NCBI GenBank assembly: GCA_020054675.1
Contig: JAIHAL010000003.1
Coordinates: 248,001 to 312,000, forward strand
Source of the DNA: Oscillospiraceae bacterium
GTDB lineage: Bacteria; Bacillota; Clostridia; Oscillospirales; Ruminococcaceae
Length of the DNA stretch: 64,000 nucleotides
Direction: 5' to 3'
In this document: positions 34,748 through 43,613 of the stretch, one piece after another
How positions within the stretch are numbered: the first letter of the stretch is position 1
Layout: every line of letters begins with the position of its first letter
Translations under genes and position numbers: made by a program
Notes under the pieces: generated by a model
Database searches by the model: none
The model's input: only the letters and a program-made list of their open reading frames with translations
What the model was told of the DNA's origin: nothing

Positions 34748-35800
34748 TTATCCGATTATAAAAAATCCCACCGCAACTATAATGTAGACCGAAAGAAGCT
34801 TTAAGCCCTCCATCCAATTTGTCTTTCCGGAGGAAACAATCTGGTTTGCAATCAGTACGCTCGCACCGAATATAAAAAGCTCCACAGGCTTGAAAACTAT
34901 GCTCATCGGCGTAAAGAAAAGGCTTAAAAGCACAAGCAAGGGTATTACGAACAATGCTACCTGCAAGCTCGAACCAACCGAAATTTCAATGGTAATATCC
35001 ATTTTATTTTTAAGCGCCATCATCATTGCAGTGCTGTTTTCTGCGGCATTTCCCACCGTAGGGATAAGTATGAGTCCTATGAACATCTTGGGAATTTCTA
35101 TAATTTCCGTCATAGGTTCAATGCTTTCAACCAAAAGTTCGGATTCAACCGCAATGAACACAGCCGAAACCGCAAGAATAACTATGCTTGCAGGAAAACT
35201 CCATTTGGCATCTATATCCTCGGCATGCTCAACGCCATACAGGTCCTCTTTTGTCTTAAAAGAATAAATAAGTCCCACAATATAAATCACAAGCAGTATA
35301 ACGCTTGTAATTATGCTGAGGCCTCCGTATTTCCCCGTTATGTCGCCCTCAGAAACGGAATGGGAAAGGAAAAACACCGCCGGAATGGCAAGCCCTACAA
35401 CCGCAAAAAGCAGCATTGTTGAAGTAAAGGCTCCCCCTCTGGCGTCAAAATTAAGTTCTTTATGTTTAAGGCCGCCTATAAAAATGCTGCAGCCCAAAAC
35501 CAGCAGGATGTTCCCCAGAACCGAACCGGCAAGTGATGCCTTTACCACATCAAGCATTCCCGCTTTAAGCGCGAAAAAGGCAATTATAAGCTCGGTTGCA
35601 TTCCCAAGCGTTGCATTTAAAAATCCGCCAAGCTTTGGGCCGGAATAGGCGGCAATTTCCTCGGTAGCCATGCCAAGATATCCCGCAAGCGGAACAACTG
35701 CAAGGCAGGTCATAAAAAATACCGCGGCCGCATTCCATCCTAAAAAATATCCCGCAATGCTGAGCGGAACAAAAACAAGCAAATATTTAATGTATTTCAT
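34748..35800 (-). CDS. CaCA family calcium/proton exchanger
   Basis: 350 residues with about eleven helices in two halves. The paired alpha-repeat motifs are LGNATELIIAFFAL in the first half and VGNAAENSTAMMMAL in the second, each with the ion-binding Glu. This is the Cax/ChaA pattern (Ca2+/H+ antiport, exporting Ca2+). ATG 35800 (MKYIKYLLV) is chosen since GGGGGAA lies just before it; the open frame further upstream to 35962 would run through the Lrp promoter and has no RBS. It is divergent from the Lrp gene and monocistronic. Confidence 0.9.
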   Translation of the reverse strand: MKYIKYLLVFVPLSIAGYFLGWNAAAVFFMTCLAVVPLAGYLGMATEEIAAYSGPKLGGFLNATLGNATELIIAFFALKAGMLDVVKASLAGSVLGNILLVLGCSIFIGGLKHKELNFDARGGAFTSTMLLFAVVGLAIPAVFFLSHSVSEGDITGKYGGLSIITSVILLVIYIVGLIYSFKTKEDLYGVEHAEDIDAKWSFPASIVILAVSAVFIAVESELLVESIEPMTEIIEIPKMFIGLILIPTVGNAAENSTAMMMALKNKMDITIEISVGSSLQVALFVIPLLVLLSLFFTPMSIVFKPVELFIFGASVLIANQIVSSGKTNWMEGLKLLSVYIIVAVGFFIIG

Positions 35801-35910
35801 GCGTTCCCCCGTACAGAAAATTTTTCCGGTTAAAACCGGCTTACTATCCATTATATCGGTGTGGCACGAAAATGTTAAAAAAATTGGCGCAGGAGCCTTT
35901 GCTTTTTTTG

Positions 35911-35939
35911 TAGACAAATTTTTAAAAATATAGTATAAT
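35911..35939 (+). promoter_or_regulatory. Promoter of the Lrp-aminotransferase operon
   Basis: TAGACA (35911-35916), 17 bp, perfect TATAAT (35934-35939), about 50 bp before the Lrp start. Confidence 0.75.
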
Positions 35940-35989
35940 GAATTCGGTATGCAAAATGCCAAGTATTTTTGAAACAGGAGGTAAATGCT

Positions 35990-36469
35990 ATGGACACGCT
36001 GCTCGGCCTTTTAAAGCAAAACGCAAGACTTTCAAACGCTCAGCTTGCGGCAATGCTTTCAATGACGGAGGATGAAGTCGCCGCCAAGATTGAGGAGTAT
36101 GAAAAGGCGGGAATTATCAAGGGTTACAGCGTTATCCTTGACGAAGAAAAAGCCGACAAGGACCTTGTAACCGCGTTTATTGAGCTTAAAGTGACTCCCC
36201 AGCCGGAATTTGGCTTTGATGAAATAGCCAGAACGGTTATGATGTATGACGAGGTCGAATCAGTCGCGCTTATGTCCGGAGCATACGACCTTGCCGTTAC
36301 GGTGAGCGGAACAAATTTAAAGGAAATTGCTTTATTTGTCGCACAAAGGCTTTCTACCATTGACGGCGTTCTTTCCACCGCTACCCATTTTGTTCTTAAA
36401 AGATACAAAGAAAAAGGGATTTTTATAGGTGCTGAGGCTGCTGACGAAAGGGGCTTTGTTTCCCCGTGA
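35990..36469 (+). CDS. Lrp/AsnC family transcriptional regulator
   Basis: 159 residues. An N-terminal helix-turn-helix (residues 1-60: LLGLLKQNARLSNAQLAAML, then VAAKIEEYEKAGIIKGY) is followed by a RAM/AsnC ligand domain (about 65-145; VTAFIELKV, YDEVESVALMSGAYDLAVTV). AGGAGGT (35976-35982) fixes ATG 35990. The gene overlaps the next one (GTGA, 4 bp). Such pairs are common: the regulator answers to an amino acid and controls the neighbouring aminotransferase gene (inference). Confidence 0.9.
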   Translation: MDTLLGLLKQNARLSNAQLAAMLSMTEDEVAAKIEEYEKAGIIKGYSVILDEEKADKDLVTAFIELKVTPQPEFGFDEIARTVMMYDEVESVALMSGAYDLAVTVSGTNLKEIALFVAQRLSTIDGVLSTATHFVLKRYKEKGIFIGAEAADERGFVSP

Positions 36470-37638
36470 TTGATTATGATAAAATCATTCCCGATGTGGT
36501 CAAGGGAATAAAGCCATCCGGCATAAGAAGATTTTTTGATATTGCCTCAGAGCTGGAAGGCGTAATTTCGCTTGGTGTGGGCGAGCCGGATTTCCCTACC
36601 CCGTGGGCCGTTCGCAAAACGGCAATAAAAACCCTTGAAAAAGGTAAAACGGTTTATACCGCAAATTCGGGACTTATCGAATTAAGGCAGGCTATAAGCG
36701 CATATCTTAACCGCCGCTTTAAGCTTGAATACAATCCCAAAAACGAAATGATTGTAACTGTCGGCGGTTCAGAAGCAATAGACCTTGGGATACGCGCGCT
36801 TATCCGCCCTGGCGACGAGGTCTTGATTGTTGAGCCTTGCTTTGTATGCTACGGCCCGCTTGTGGAGCTTGCGGGAGGAATCCCTGTTCCAATCGAAACA
36901 AAGGAAGAAGATAATTTCAAGCTTACCGCCAAGGCGCTTAAAGAAAAAATCACAGAAAAGACAAAGGTTTTAATACTCCCCTACCCTAACAATCCCACCG
37001 GAGCGGTTATGAAGAGGGAAGACCTTGAACCAATTGCCGAGGTTTTAAGGGAAACAAACATTATTGTAATCTCCGATGAAATTTACTGTGAACTTACATA
37101 CGGCTTTGAACACACTTCCATTGCCGCTCTTGACGGCATGAGAGAAAGGACTTTGCTCATAAACGGATTTTCAAAATCCTATGCAATGACCGGATGGAGA
37201 CTTGGCTATGTGGCTGGCCCCGCTCCGATTATATCCCAAATGCTCAAGCTGCACCAGTATGCAATAATGTGTTCGCCGACGGTAAGCCAATATGCGGCAA
37301 TTACAGCTTTAAACGAATGTGACGATGAGGTTAAAAAAATGGCCGCCGAATACGATTTGAGGAGGAAGCTTTGCGTTGACGGATTCAACCGCATGGGTCT
37401 TTCATGCTTTAATCCGGAAGGCGCGTTTTACGTCTTCCCTTCAATAAAAAGCACGGGTCTTTCCAGCGAGGAATTCTGCACAAGGCTTGTAAATGAGTAC
37501 AAAGTTGCAGTTGTTCCCGGAAACGCATTCGGAAAAAGCGGAGAAGGTTATGTCAGGGTTTCATATGCTTATTCAATAAAGCATATAATTGAAGCATTAA
37601 AGAGGATAGAAATGTTCCTTGACAGCTTAAAAAAATAA
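36466..37638 (+). CDS. PLP-dependent aminotransferase, class I/II (aspartate/aromatic type)
   Basis: 390 residues, fold type I. Motifs: VISLGVGEPDFPTPW near the start, YTANSGLIELRQAIS (PLP phosphate region), ILPYPNNPTGAV with the ring-binding Asn, and the Schiff-base lysine K237 in NGFSKSYAMTGWRLGY. The close relatives are the PatA-like N-acetyl-diaminopimelate or aromatic aminotransferases; the exact substrate cannot be told. The start is GTG 36466, overlapping the stop of the Lrp gene; its RBS (GAAAGGGG) is rather far, so coupling is likely. It belongs to the Lrp operon. Confidence 0.9.
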   Translation: MIDYDKIIPDVVKGIKPSGIRRFFDIASELEGVISLGVGEPDFPTPWAVRKTAIKTLEKGKTVYTANSGLIELRQAISAYLNRRFKLEYNPKNEMIVTVGGSEAIDLGIRALIRPGDEVLIVEPCFVCYGPLVELAGGIPVPIETKEEDNFKLTAKALKEKITEKTKVLILPYPNNPTGAVMKREDLEPIAEVLRETNIIVISDEIYCELTYGFEHTSIAALDGMRERTLLINGFSKSYAMTGWRLGYVAGPAPIISQMLKLHQYAIMCSPTVSQYAAITALNECDDEVKKMAAEYDLRRKLCVDGFNRMGLSCFNPEGAFYVFPSIKSTGLSSEEFCTRLVNEYKVAVVPGNAFGKSGEGYVRVSYAYSIKHIIEALKRIEMFLDSLKK

Positions 37639-37695
37639 AAATCCTTTTGGATATTACGGGCAAATGCCCTTGCATATGGAGGAAATATATTTAAT

Positions 37696-38574
37696 ATGGA
37701 TAGTTCAGTTGCCGTCCGAACGCCCGCGAAGATAAATTTGACTTTGGATATTGTAGGAAAACGTTCGGATGGTTACCACTTTATGAAAACGGTCATGCAG
37801 TCCGTTTCAATCTGCGATACGGTTTCGGTTGAGCTTACGGATAAGGACGGAATTGAAATTTCCTGCGACGACGAAAACGTTCCGCGGGATGAGAAAAACA
37901 TAGTACATAAGGCGGCGGCGGCTTTCTTCGAATATACAAAATTAAAGCCGTGCGGACTTGATATTTCAATTGAAAAAAACATACCCATGCAGGCCGGACT
38001 TGCAGGCGGAAGCGCAAATGCCGCCGGAGTCATAGTTGCATTGAATGAACTTTTTGAAACAGAGCTTTCAACTCATCAGCTTTGTGAAATAGGAGTAAAG
38101 GTCGGTGCGGATGTGCCATTTTGCATTGCGGGCGGAACCGCTCTTGCTGAGGGAATAGGCGAAATCCTTACTCCGCTCCCGGCCATGCCCGAATGCAGCA
38201 TAGTTGTCGCAAAGGGAAAAGAAGGAATTTCAACTGCAGAGGCTTTTAAAAAGTACGACGGTCTTATAATAGAAAAACACCCGGACAATGATGAAATGGT
38301 TGTCGCCCTTGCTGTGGGAAATATTGAAAAAATCGGCGAGCTTTGCATGAATGTGCTTGAAGAAGCGGCAGATATCCCCGAAATTCAAATGATAAAAAAG
38401 ACCATGCTTGATTGCGGCGCCCTATGCGCTGTAATGACCGGAAGCGGTTCGGCGGTATACGGGATTTTTCCAAAGAAAAAGCATGCGCTTGCCTGCCTTG
38501 ATGAGCTTGACGGCCTTGCGGATTTTGCAAAGCTTTGCACGCCAATTGATTCTGGTGCTCAAATCATAAAGTGA
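37696..38574 (+). CDS. ispE: 4-diphosphocytidyl-2-C-methyl-D-erythritol kinase IspE
   Basis: 292 residues of the GHMP kinase fold; it phosphorylates CDP-ME in the MEP isoprenoid pathway (EC 2.7.1.148). Motifs: VRTPAKINLTLDIVGKRSDG at the N-terminus (substrate Lys and Asp), the phosphate loop IPMQAGLAGGSANAAGV, GADVPFCIAGG, and motif 3 MTGSGSAVYGIF. GGAGG is 12 bp before ATG 37696. It is 57 bp after the aminotransferase gene and may be read with it. Full length, no defects; a terminator follows. Confidence 0.96.
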   Translation: MDSSVAVRTPAKINLTLDIVGKRSDGYHFMKTVMQSVSICDTVSVELTDKDGIEISCDDENVPRDEKNIVHKAAAAFFEYTKLKPCGLDISIEKNIPMQAGLAGGSANAAGVIVALNELFETELSTHQLCEIGVKVGADVPFCIAGGTALAEGIGEILTPLPAMPECSIVVAKGKEGISTAEAFKKYDGLIIEKHPDNDEMVVALAVGNIEKIGELCMNVLEEAADIPEIQMIKKTMLDCGALCAVMTGSGSAVYGIFPKKKHALACLDELDGLADFAKLCTPIDSGAQIIK

Positions 38575-38649
38575 ATAAACTTGCATTTTTAAAATATTTA
38601 CTTTAAAATCTTTAAAAATTTAAATTTCAGTTATAAAATTAAATTGTTT

Positions 38650-38683
38650 AAAGGGCGCATATATGTTGGATGCGCCTTTTTTA
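38650..38683 (+). terminator. Terminator after ispE
   Basis: AAAGGGCGCAT (38650-38660) pairs with ATGCGCCTTT (38670-38679) with one bulged G, then TTTT. Confidence 0.72.
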
Positions 38684-38714
38684 TGCTTAAATATATAGCG
38701 AAAGGAATTTTATT

Positions 38715-39887
38715 ATGTACTCTCTCCTGCTTGCAATCATATACATAGCATTTATCAGCCTTGGGCTGCCGGATTCGCTGCTTGGCTCGGCATGGCCTGT
38801 CATGTATCCCCAGCTTGGAGTGCCGATGTCTTATGCCGGAATTATTACCATGATTATTGCCGGAGGGACCATAATATCCAGCCTTTTATCATACAAGCTG
38901 ACAAGCCGGCTCGGAGCGGGATTTGTTACCGCAATCAGCGTAATGATGACCGCTTTGGCTTTGTTTGGATTTTCCATATCAAACCACTTCCTGCTGCTTT
39001 GTCTTTGGGCAATCCCTTATGGCCTTGGCGCGGGAGCAGTCGATGCGGCTTTGAACAATTATGTGGCACTGCATTACGCCTCCCGCCATATGAGCTGGCT
39101 GCATTGCTTTTGGGGCGTTGGGGCCTCAATCAGCCCGTACATCATGAGCTATTGCCTTACAAACGGCTTTGGGTGGCACAACGGATACAGGTCGGTTTCC
39201 TTTTTGCAAATAATATTGACAGCAATGCTTTTTATAAGCCTACCGCTTTGGAAAAGGGAAAAAACGTCAGAAAACGGTGTTTCTCCAAAAAACGCCTCTC
39301 CCCGACTTATGCAAATCTTTAAAATAAAAGGCGTAAAATTTGTGCTTTCAACATTTTTTTGCTATTGCGCCCTTGAATCCACAACCGGGCTTTGGGCAAG
39401 CAGCTATCTTGTAAATTCCCGCGGAATCGATTCTGAAACCGCGGCAAAATTTGCCTCGCTTTTCTTTTTGGGAATAACCTTTGGCAGGTTCCTCTCCGGC
39501 TTTATTGCCGACAAAATGGGGGATAAAACTCTTATCCGGCTTGGAACAGGCATATTGCTTTTGGGGATGGCTTTATTGATTTTGCCTGACCGCAGCGGGA
39601 CGGCTGCTTTGGCCGGACTTGTAATAATCGGTTTCGGATGCGCTCCGATTTATCCCTCAATAATCCATTCTACACCGGCAAATTTTGGTGAAGAAAACTC
39701 TCAGGCAATCATAGGCGTTCAAATGGCAAGCGCTTATCTCGGAAGCACATTCATGCCCCCTGTTTTCGGTCTTATTGCCGACAAAATAAATATCGGGCTT
39801 TATCCCGAATATTTGATTTTATTTGCAGTCCTCATGCTCATCACATCTGAAATGCTGAACAAAACAGCAGGAGTAAAATTAAAATAA
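38715..39887 (+). CDS. MFS transporter
   Basis: 390 residues, about twelve helices. The start (YIAFISLGLPDSLLGSAWP) is typical of the FucP/YbjJ branch of the major facilitator superfamily. The second half carries GITFGRFLSGFIADKMGDKT, the loop 8-9 motif. Probably a sugar importer; the substrate cannot be told from the sequence. AAAGGAA lies before ATG 38715. It stands alone between the ispE terminator and tRNA-Arg and has no regulator next to it. Confidence 0.85.
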   Translation: MYSLLLAIIYIAFISLGLPDSLLGSAWPVMYPQLGVPMSYAGIITMIIAGGTIISSLLSYKLTSRLGAGFVTAISVMMTALALFGFSISNHFLLLCLWAIPYGLGAGAVDAALNNYVALHYASRHMSWLHCFWGVGASISPYIMSYCLTNGFGWHNGYRSVSFLQIILTAMLFISLPLWKREKTSENGVSPKNASPRLMQIFKIKGVKFVLSTFFCYCALESTTGLWASSYLVNSRGIDSETAAKFASLFFLGITFGRFLSGFIADKMGDKTLIRLGTGILLLGMALLILPDRSGTAALAGLVIIGFGCAPIYPSIIHSTPANFGEENSQAIIGVQMASAYLGSTFMPPVFGLIADKINIGLYPEYLILFAVLMLITSEMLNKTAGVKLK

Positions 39888-39916
39888 AGATTTGCCTCAA
39901 AAATTTCAAAAAAAGC

Positions 39917-39945
39917 TTGACATGGACTTGCTAATGTGGTAAGAT
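39917..39945 (+). promoter_or_regulatory. tRNA-Arg promoter
   Basis: TTGACA (39917-39922), 17 bp, TAAGAT (39940-39945), 18 bp before the tRNA. Confidence 0.75.
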
Positions 39946-39962
39946 ATATAAGCGTTAAGTTT

Positions 39963-40039
39963 GCGCCAGTAGCTCAGTCGGATAGAGTAACTGGCTACGA
40001 ACCAGTAGGTCAGGGGTTCGAGTCCCTTCTGGCGCGCCA
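39963..40039 (+). tRNA. tRNA-Arg (anticodon ACG)
   Basis: The acceptor GCGCCAG (39963-39969) pairs with CTGGCGC (40029-40035). The anticodon stem ACTGG/CCAGT holds loop CTACGAA (anticodon ACG, reading CGU and, as inosine, CGC/CGA). The T arm has GGTTCGAGTCC. The discriminator is G and CCA is encoded at 40037-40039. Confidence 0.95.
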
Positions 40040-40051
40040 GCTTTCAACGCT

Positions 40052-40085
40052 ATGCCGAACTTGTTTTTAGGTTCGGCATTTTTTG
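40052..40085 (+). terminator. Terminator after tRNA-Arg
   Basis: ATGCCGAAC (40052-40060) pairs with GTTCGGCAT (40071-40079), followed by TTTTT. Confidence 0.88.
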
Positions 40086-40129
40086 CATTGTTGTTTGAAT
40101 ACGATTACAATGAAACGGAGGCTCCCAAA

Positions 40130-41410
40130 ATGAAAAAAAGCTTTGTTTTGTCCGCGGTTATCCTTTCCTTTATTTTAGGCGGCTGTTCAAATTCCGCAAA
40201 ATCCTCTGACATTACGGTGCAAACCGAAACTGCTCAAACTTCAAGCGAAACATCACCCGCGTCCTCGCAAGAAAATTCAGCCATTGTCCTTTCAATCCCG
40301 GAAATAAACCTGCAAAAGAAAACCCTGCCCGAAAATGAGGCAATTGATTTTGTACGCAACATGAAGGCCGGATGGAACCTCGGCAATACCTTTGACGCAG
40401 TTTCCGACGGAGGATACAATGAGGCAACGGAAATGAAAATCGAATCTTCATGGTGCGGAGTTGCCACTACAAAAGAAATGATAGACGAAATTAAAAAAGC
40501 AGGATTTAATACCGTGCGCATACCCGTTTCATGGCACAATCACCTTACCGACGGCAATTTTACAATAAGCCAAAAATGGCTTGACAGGGTAAAAGAAGTC
40601 GTTGATTATGCAATAAGCAATGATATGTATGCAATAATCAACATCCACCACGATATAGACAAAGCATACTATTATCCATCAAGCGAATGCCTTGAAAATT
40701 CCAAGAGATATATTTCTTCAATATGGACCCAGCTTTGCCAAAAATTTGGAGATTATGACAACCGTCTTATTTTTGAATCGGTAAACGAACCGCGCCTTGC
40801 CGGCACAAACTACGAATGGTGGTTTGACAAAAACAGTGCACAGTGCATTGACGCGGCAAACTGCATAAACGAACTTAACCAGCTTTTTGTGGACACGGTA
40901 CGCGCATCCGGCGGAAACAATGCCTCGCGCTATTTGATGTGCCCCGGATATTCGGCATCGGCAAGCTCGGCGCTTATGGACGAATTCAAGCTTCCAAAAG
41001 ACAGCGTGCAAAACAGGCTCATAGTTTCAGTGCATGCCTATACGCCGTATAATTTTGCCCTGCAAGGCCTTAACGAAAGCGGCAGCAAATCAGACTTCAA
41101 AGCCTCCAACTCTTCCGATACAGGTGAAATAACAAGCTTTATGGACAGTCTTTACCAAAAATTTATAAGCAATGGGATTCCCGTTGTAATAGGAGAATTC
41201 GGGGCAAGGGACAAAAATTCAAACACTCAGGCAAGGATTGATTTCTCCGCATATTATGTTGCATGCGCCCGCGCAAACGGGATTACCTGCTGCTGGTGGG
41301 ACAACAATGCTTTTTCCGGCAGTGGCGAAAACTTCGGGATTTTCGACAGAAAATCCCTCTCATGGAAATACCCCGAAATAAAGGATGCAATAATAAAATA
41401 CTGCCAGTAA
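40130..41410 (+). CDS. GH5 endoglucanase-like lipoprotein
   Basis: 426 residues. A lipoprotein signal (MKKSFVLSAVILSFILGGC, lipobox Cys19) is followed by a Ser/Thr/Glu-rich linker (about 20-60), then a GH5 barrel. Motifs: MKAGWNLGNTFDA (78-90), FNTVRIPVSWHNH, the acid/base Glu220 in FESVNEPRL, VHAY, and the nucleophile Glu356 in IPVVIGEFGA; CCWWDNN closes the barrel. Likely an endo-beta-1,4-glucanase, xyloglucanase or mannanase held on the outer face of the membrane. ATG 40130 is set by ACGGAGG 8 bp before; the longer frame back to 40052 would run through the tRNA terminator. Monocistronic. Confidence 0.92.
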   Translation: MKKSFVLSAVILSFILGGCSNSAKSSDITVQTETAQTSSETSPASSQENSAIVLSIPEINLQKKTLPENEAIDFVRNMKAGWNLGNTFDAVSDGGYNEATEMKIESSWCGVATTKEMIDEIKKAGFNTVRIPVSWHNHLTDGNFTISQKWLDRVKEVVDYAISNDMYAIINIHHDIDKAYYYPSSECLENSKRYISSIWTQLCQKFGDYDNRLIFESVNEPRLAGTNYEWWFDKNSAQCIDAANCINELNQLFVDTVRASGGNNASRYLMCPGYSASASSALMDEFKLPKDSVQNRLIVSVHAYTPYNFALQGLNESGSKSDFKASNSSDTGEITSFMDSLYQKFISNGIPVVIGEFGARDKNSNTQARIDFSAYYVACARANGITCCWWDNNAFSGSGENFGIFDRKSLSWKYPEIKDAIIKYCQ

Positions 41411-41411
41411 A

Positions 41412-41447
41412 AAAGAAGCCGTCAATTTGACGGCTTCTTTGATTTTT
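41412..41447 (+). terminator. Terminator after the GH5 gene
   Basis: AAAGAAGCCGTCAA (41412-41425) and TTGACGGCTTCTTT (41427-41440) form a 14-bp stem around a tiny loop (outer pairs certain), followed by GATTTTTT. Confidence 0.85.
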
Positions 41448-41509
41448 TACAAAAATTTGACTTTGCCAAAACATTTTTCCTTTATTATTTTTTAAAAGGA
41501 GTGTGCAAA

Positions 41510-42337
41510 ATGACAGATTTTCATTTCCCGGAAAAAAATGCAGGATATACGCAGACCGAAGAAAAAATAATTGATTATTTTTATCAAAATATAAACTTGA
41601 TACCGTTTTTATCAATAGGAACAATTTCAGAAAAACTTGGCGTAAGCGAAGCAACTCTTTCACGCTTTGCAAAAAATGCCGGATTTAAAAGCTTTAAAGA
41701 TCTGAAAGCGGCAATTGCCGAAAAATACGAAACTCCCGCCGAAAAAATAACCGGAACCCTTGCCGAAAAATCAGGGATTTTTGAAATGCTTGAATATCAA
41801 AGATACTGCATTGAAAAAACTATGCTCCATCTTTCTGAAAGTGAAGTAAAAAAAGCAGTCGATAAAATTGCTGCGGCCCGAACCGTTTATATTTACGGAA
41901 AAGGCGCGAGCTTTGCTCTTGCGGAACTTTTTTCTTTCAGGCTTTCAAGGCTTGGGAAAATGACAAAAATACTCCCATCAGGCGGTTCGGAGCTTTTTGA
42001 GGGACTTGTTCATGCCAAAGAAGGAGATTTGGCTTTAATATTCGGCTTTCAAAAAATCCCGCGTGAAGCAAAAGTAATTCTTGAACATTCAAAAACAGCC
42101 GGATTTAAAACTATACTTATAAGCGGAATGCTTTTCAATGACCAAAACAAGCATGCTGACATAAATCTTTTCGTTTATCGCGGGGAGCCGAAGGAATATC
42201 ACTCAATGGCGGCCCCGGCAGCCCTTATAGATGCAATAACAGTGCTCTTAGCCAAATCCCTTGGCGATGCGGCTATGGAAAATCTTGCGAACCTCTATAA
42301 TTTAAAAGAAAAGTACAAAGAAGAAATCCCAAGATAA
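41510..42337 (+). CDS. RpiR family regulator (HTH plus SIS domain)
   Basis: 275 residues. Residues about 5-80 are the HTH_6 domain (YTQTEEKIIDYFYQN, then ISEKLGVSEATLSRFAKNAG with FKSFKDLKAAI). The SIS sugar-phosphate isomerase-like sensor covers about 105-250 (RTVYIYGKGASFALAELFSF, GDLALIFGFQ). Ligands of the family are phosphosugars such as GlcNAc-6-P. ATG 41510 follows AAAAGGA by 9 bp; GTG 41501 is part of that region and dropped. Alone in its transcript; it could act on the GH5 gene upstream or on distant genes. Confidence 0.88.
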   Translation: MTDFHFPEKNAGYTQTEEKIIDYFYQNINLIPFLSIGTISEKLGVSEATLSRFAKNAGFKSFKDLKAAIAEKYETPAEKITGTLAEKSGIFEMLEYQRYCIEKTMLHLSESEVKKAVDKIAAARTVYIYGKGASFALAELFSFRLSRLGKMTKILPSGGSELFEGLVHAKEGDLALIFGFQKIPREAKVILEHSKTAGFKTILISGMLFNDQNKHADINLFVYRGEPKEYHSMAAPAALIDAITVLLAKSLGDAAMENLANLYNLKEKYKEEIPR

Positions 42338-42379
42338 AAATTACAATTTTATTACAGTTTTATTGTAAATATTGCAAAC

Positions 42380-42427
42380 GCCTCCGAAGTGTTGTAAAAT
42401 TAAGGCATCCGGAGGCTTTTATTTTTT
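42380..42427 (+). terminator. Terminator after the RpiR gene
   Basis: GCCTCCG (42380-42386) pairs with CGGAGGC (42410-42416), 23-nt loop, then TTTTATTTTTT. Confidence 0.75.
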
Positions 42428-42450
42428 ATATTTTGAAAGGAGAATTTTTA

Positions 42451-42969
42451 ATGTTTAAGACTTTTTCAAAATTTATTGCGGCAGCAATTGCCTGCACATT
42501 TTTTGCCATTATGTTCATCGGATGCGATTTTAAAAGCGCTTTTGCAGATAAAACCATTAGTGCCTCAACCGAAGCCGAGAAACCAAACGAACAATCAAGC
42601 AGTGCTGATGATGCCGTTAATGCCAAAATCACTGGCTCTTTTTGCGCAACCGTACGCTGGGTAGGGCCGGACTACTGTTTGGATGATTCCACCCCAAACA
42701 CGGTAATGCTGACTCTCTTCCAATCGGCTCCTTTTTTAATATTTCCCGGCGAGGAAGCAGCCTCTAAATTGGAAGTCGGAAAAACATATTATTTTGAAAT
42801 TGAAGATACCCCAATTGGCAGCATCCCGAAATCCGAATTTGACAAAGGGGTAATTACAGAAAAAGCTTTTGTGTTATATCCTATAAAAATCAAAGCATTT
42901 AGGCTTGCAAAAGAAGATGAAATGGGACTTAATTCACCAAATTTAAAGTATGAGATTCAAAAAAATTAA
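42451..42969 (+). CDS. Putative lipoprotein of unknown function
   Basis: 172 residues from ATG 42451 with AAAGGAGA 7 bp upstream. The N-terminus is a lipoprotein signal (IAAAIACTFFAIMFIGC, Cys25) followed by a short Ser/Glu-rich linker to about 55. The mature domain (56-172) is beta-rich, with AKITGSFCATVRWVG and LEVGKTYYFEIEDTP, and looks like an OB-fold or DUF3221-like domain as seen in small Bacillota lipoproteins; the family is not certain. It has its own terminator. No neighbour explains its function. Confidence 0.7.
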   Translation: MFKTFSKFIAAAIACTFFAIMFIGCDFKSAFADKTISASTEAEKPNEQSSSADDAVNAKITGSFCATVRWVGPDYCLDDSTPNTVMLTLFQSAPFLIFPGEEAASKLEVGKTYYFEIEDTPIGSIPKSEFDKGVITEKAFVLYPIKIKAFRLAKEDEMGLNSPNLKYEIQKN

Positions 42970-43322
42970 AAACACTTATATATTATCAAATAATTTTTAT
43001 AATATAAAAAATGCTCCGGCACACATTTTATGTACTGAAGCATTTTTATAATGAACCAAATGCGTCTTGTTAATATTAAGAAACATCTGATTTAAAGAAT
43101 TATTCACACCAGCCGAGAAGAAATATGGTATAATTTGCATATTAATAAAAGAAAATGGCAGTTAATAATATGAAACAAGAAATATTTTATGGCATAAAAT
43201 CACCTAAAAGACCGTTTTGTGCCCATAAAACTCCATAAAAAACCATTTTATCTTTTTTAAAGGCTAAAATTAAGATGATTTATTTAGAGGTTCCTTAAAT
43301 TTTTATTTGGAGATGATGTTAA
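42970..43322 (+). other. Gap with terminator and a putative promoter
   Basis: A terminator (43006-43050) ends the lipoprotein gene. TATAAT at 43129-43134 with the extended TGG before it is a likely -10 for the phage-like gene, although no -35 is at the proper distance. A 27-codon frame from ATG 43155 (MAVNNMKQEIFYGI...) has no good RBS and is not called. Confidence 0.45.
43006..43050 (+). terminator. Terminator after the lipoprotein gene
   Basis: AAAAATGCT (43006-43014) pairs with AGCATTTTT (43039-43047); inside, ACAT and ATGT pair again. Confidence 0.7.
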
Positions 43323-43613
43323 ATGTCAAGCATTAAAAATTTATTAAATCCACCGATTGAAATTGTCCAAGGCATTGAAAAACTAAATGCTCTGGAAAAA
43401 GAACATCCTGTATATATACCACTTCCCAAAGTCGCTGCGTTTTTAGGAGCGAATGCAGAGGGCTTAAGGAATAGCATTGAAAAAGGTCAATGTCCATTCG
43501 GCATTGGCTGGAAAAAGAGCAATTATGGAAACAAAGCGTTTAAAATACCAACAGTTACATTTTACCTTTGGTATACGCAAGCTGCTTGTTTCAGACAAAA
43601 TTATTGTGATTGA
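43323..43613 (+). CDS. Small phage-like protein of unknown function
   Basis: 96 residues from ATG 43323 with GGAGATGATG upstream. The centre, HPVYIPLPKVAAFLGANAEG followed by LRNSIEKGQCPFGIGW and GNKAFKIPTVTFYLWYTQ, resembles small proteins I remember from prophages of Clostridia and has an excisionase/MerR-like helix-turn-helix look (PLPKVAAFLGANAEGLRNSI). It is alone, with no integrase or other phage gene near, and its 3' end overlaps the convergent VanY gene by 13 bp. It may be a phage remnant whose tail (ACFRQNYCD) has been altered. Function not known. Confidence 0.6.
   Translation: MSSIKNLLNPPIEIVQGIEKLNALEKEHPVYIPLPKVAAFLGANAEGLRNSIEKGQCPFGIGWKKSNYGNKAFKIPTVTFYLWYTQAACFRQNYCD

Noticed and set aside
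35801-35962. N-terminal extension of the calcium exchanger to 35962
   Set aside because: No RBS, and it would overlap the divergent Lrp promoter; MKYIKYLLV at 35800 has a good RBS and begins the first membrane helix.
42976-43005. Promoter-like AT-rich stretch after the lipoprotein gene
   Set aside because: Only AT richness; no pair of -35/-10 boxes at proper spacing.
43155-43238. 27-codon frame (MAVNNMKQEIFYGI...)
   Set aside because: It starts shortly after a possible -10 but has no Shine-Dalgarno sequence and no recognisable content; may be a remnant, not supported as a gene.
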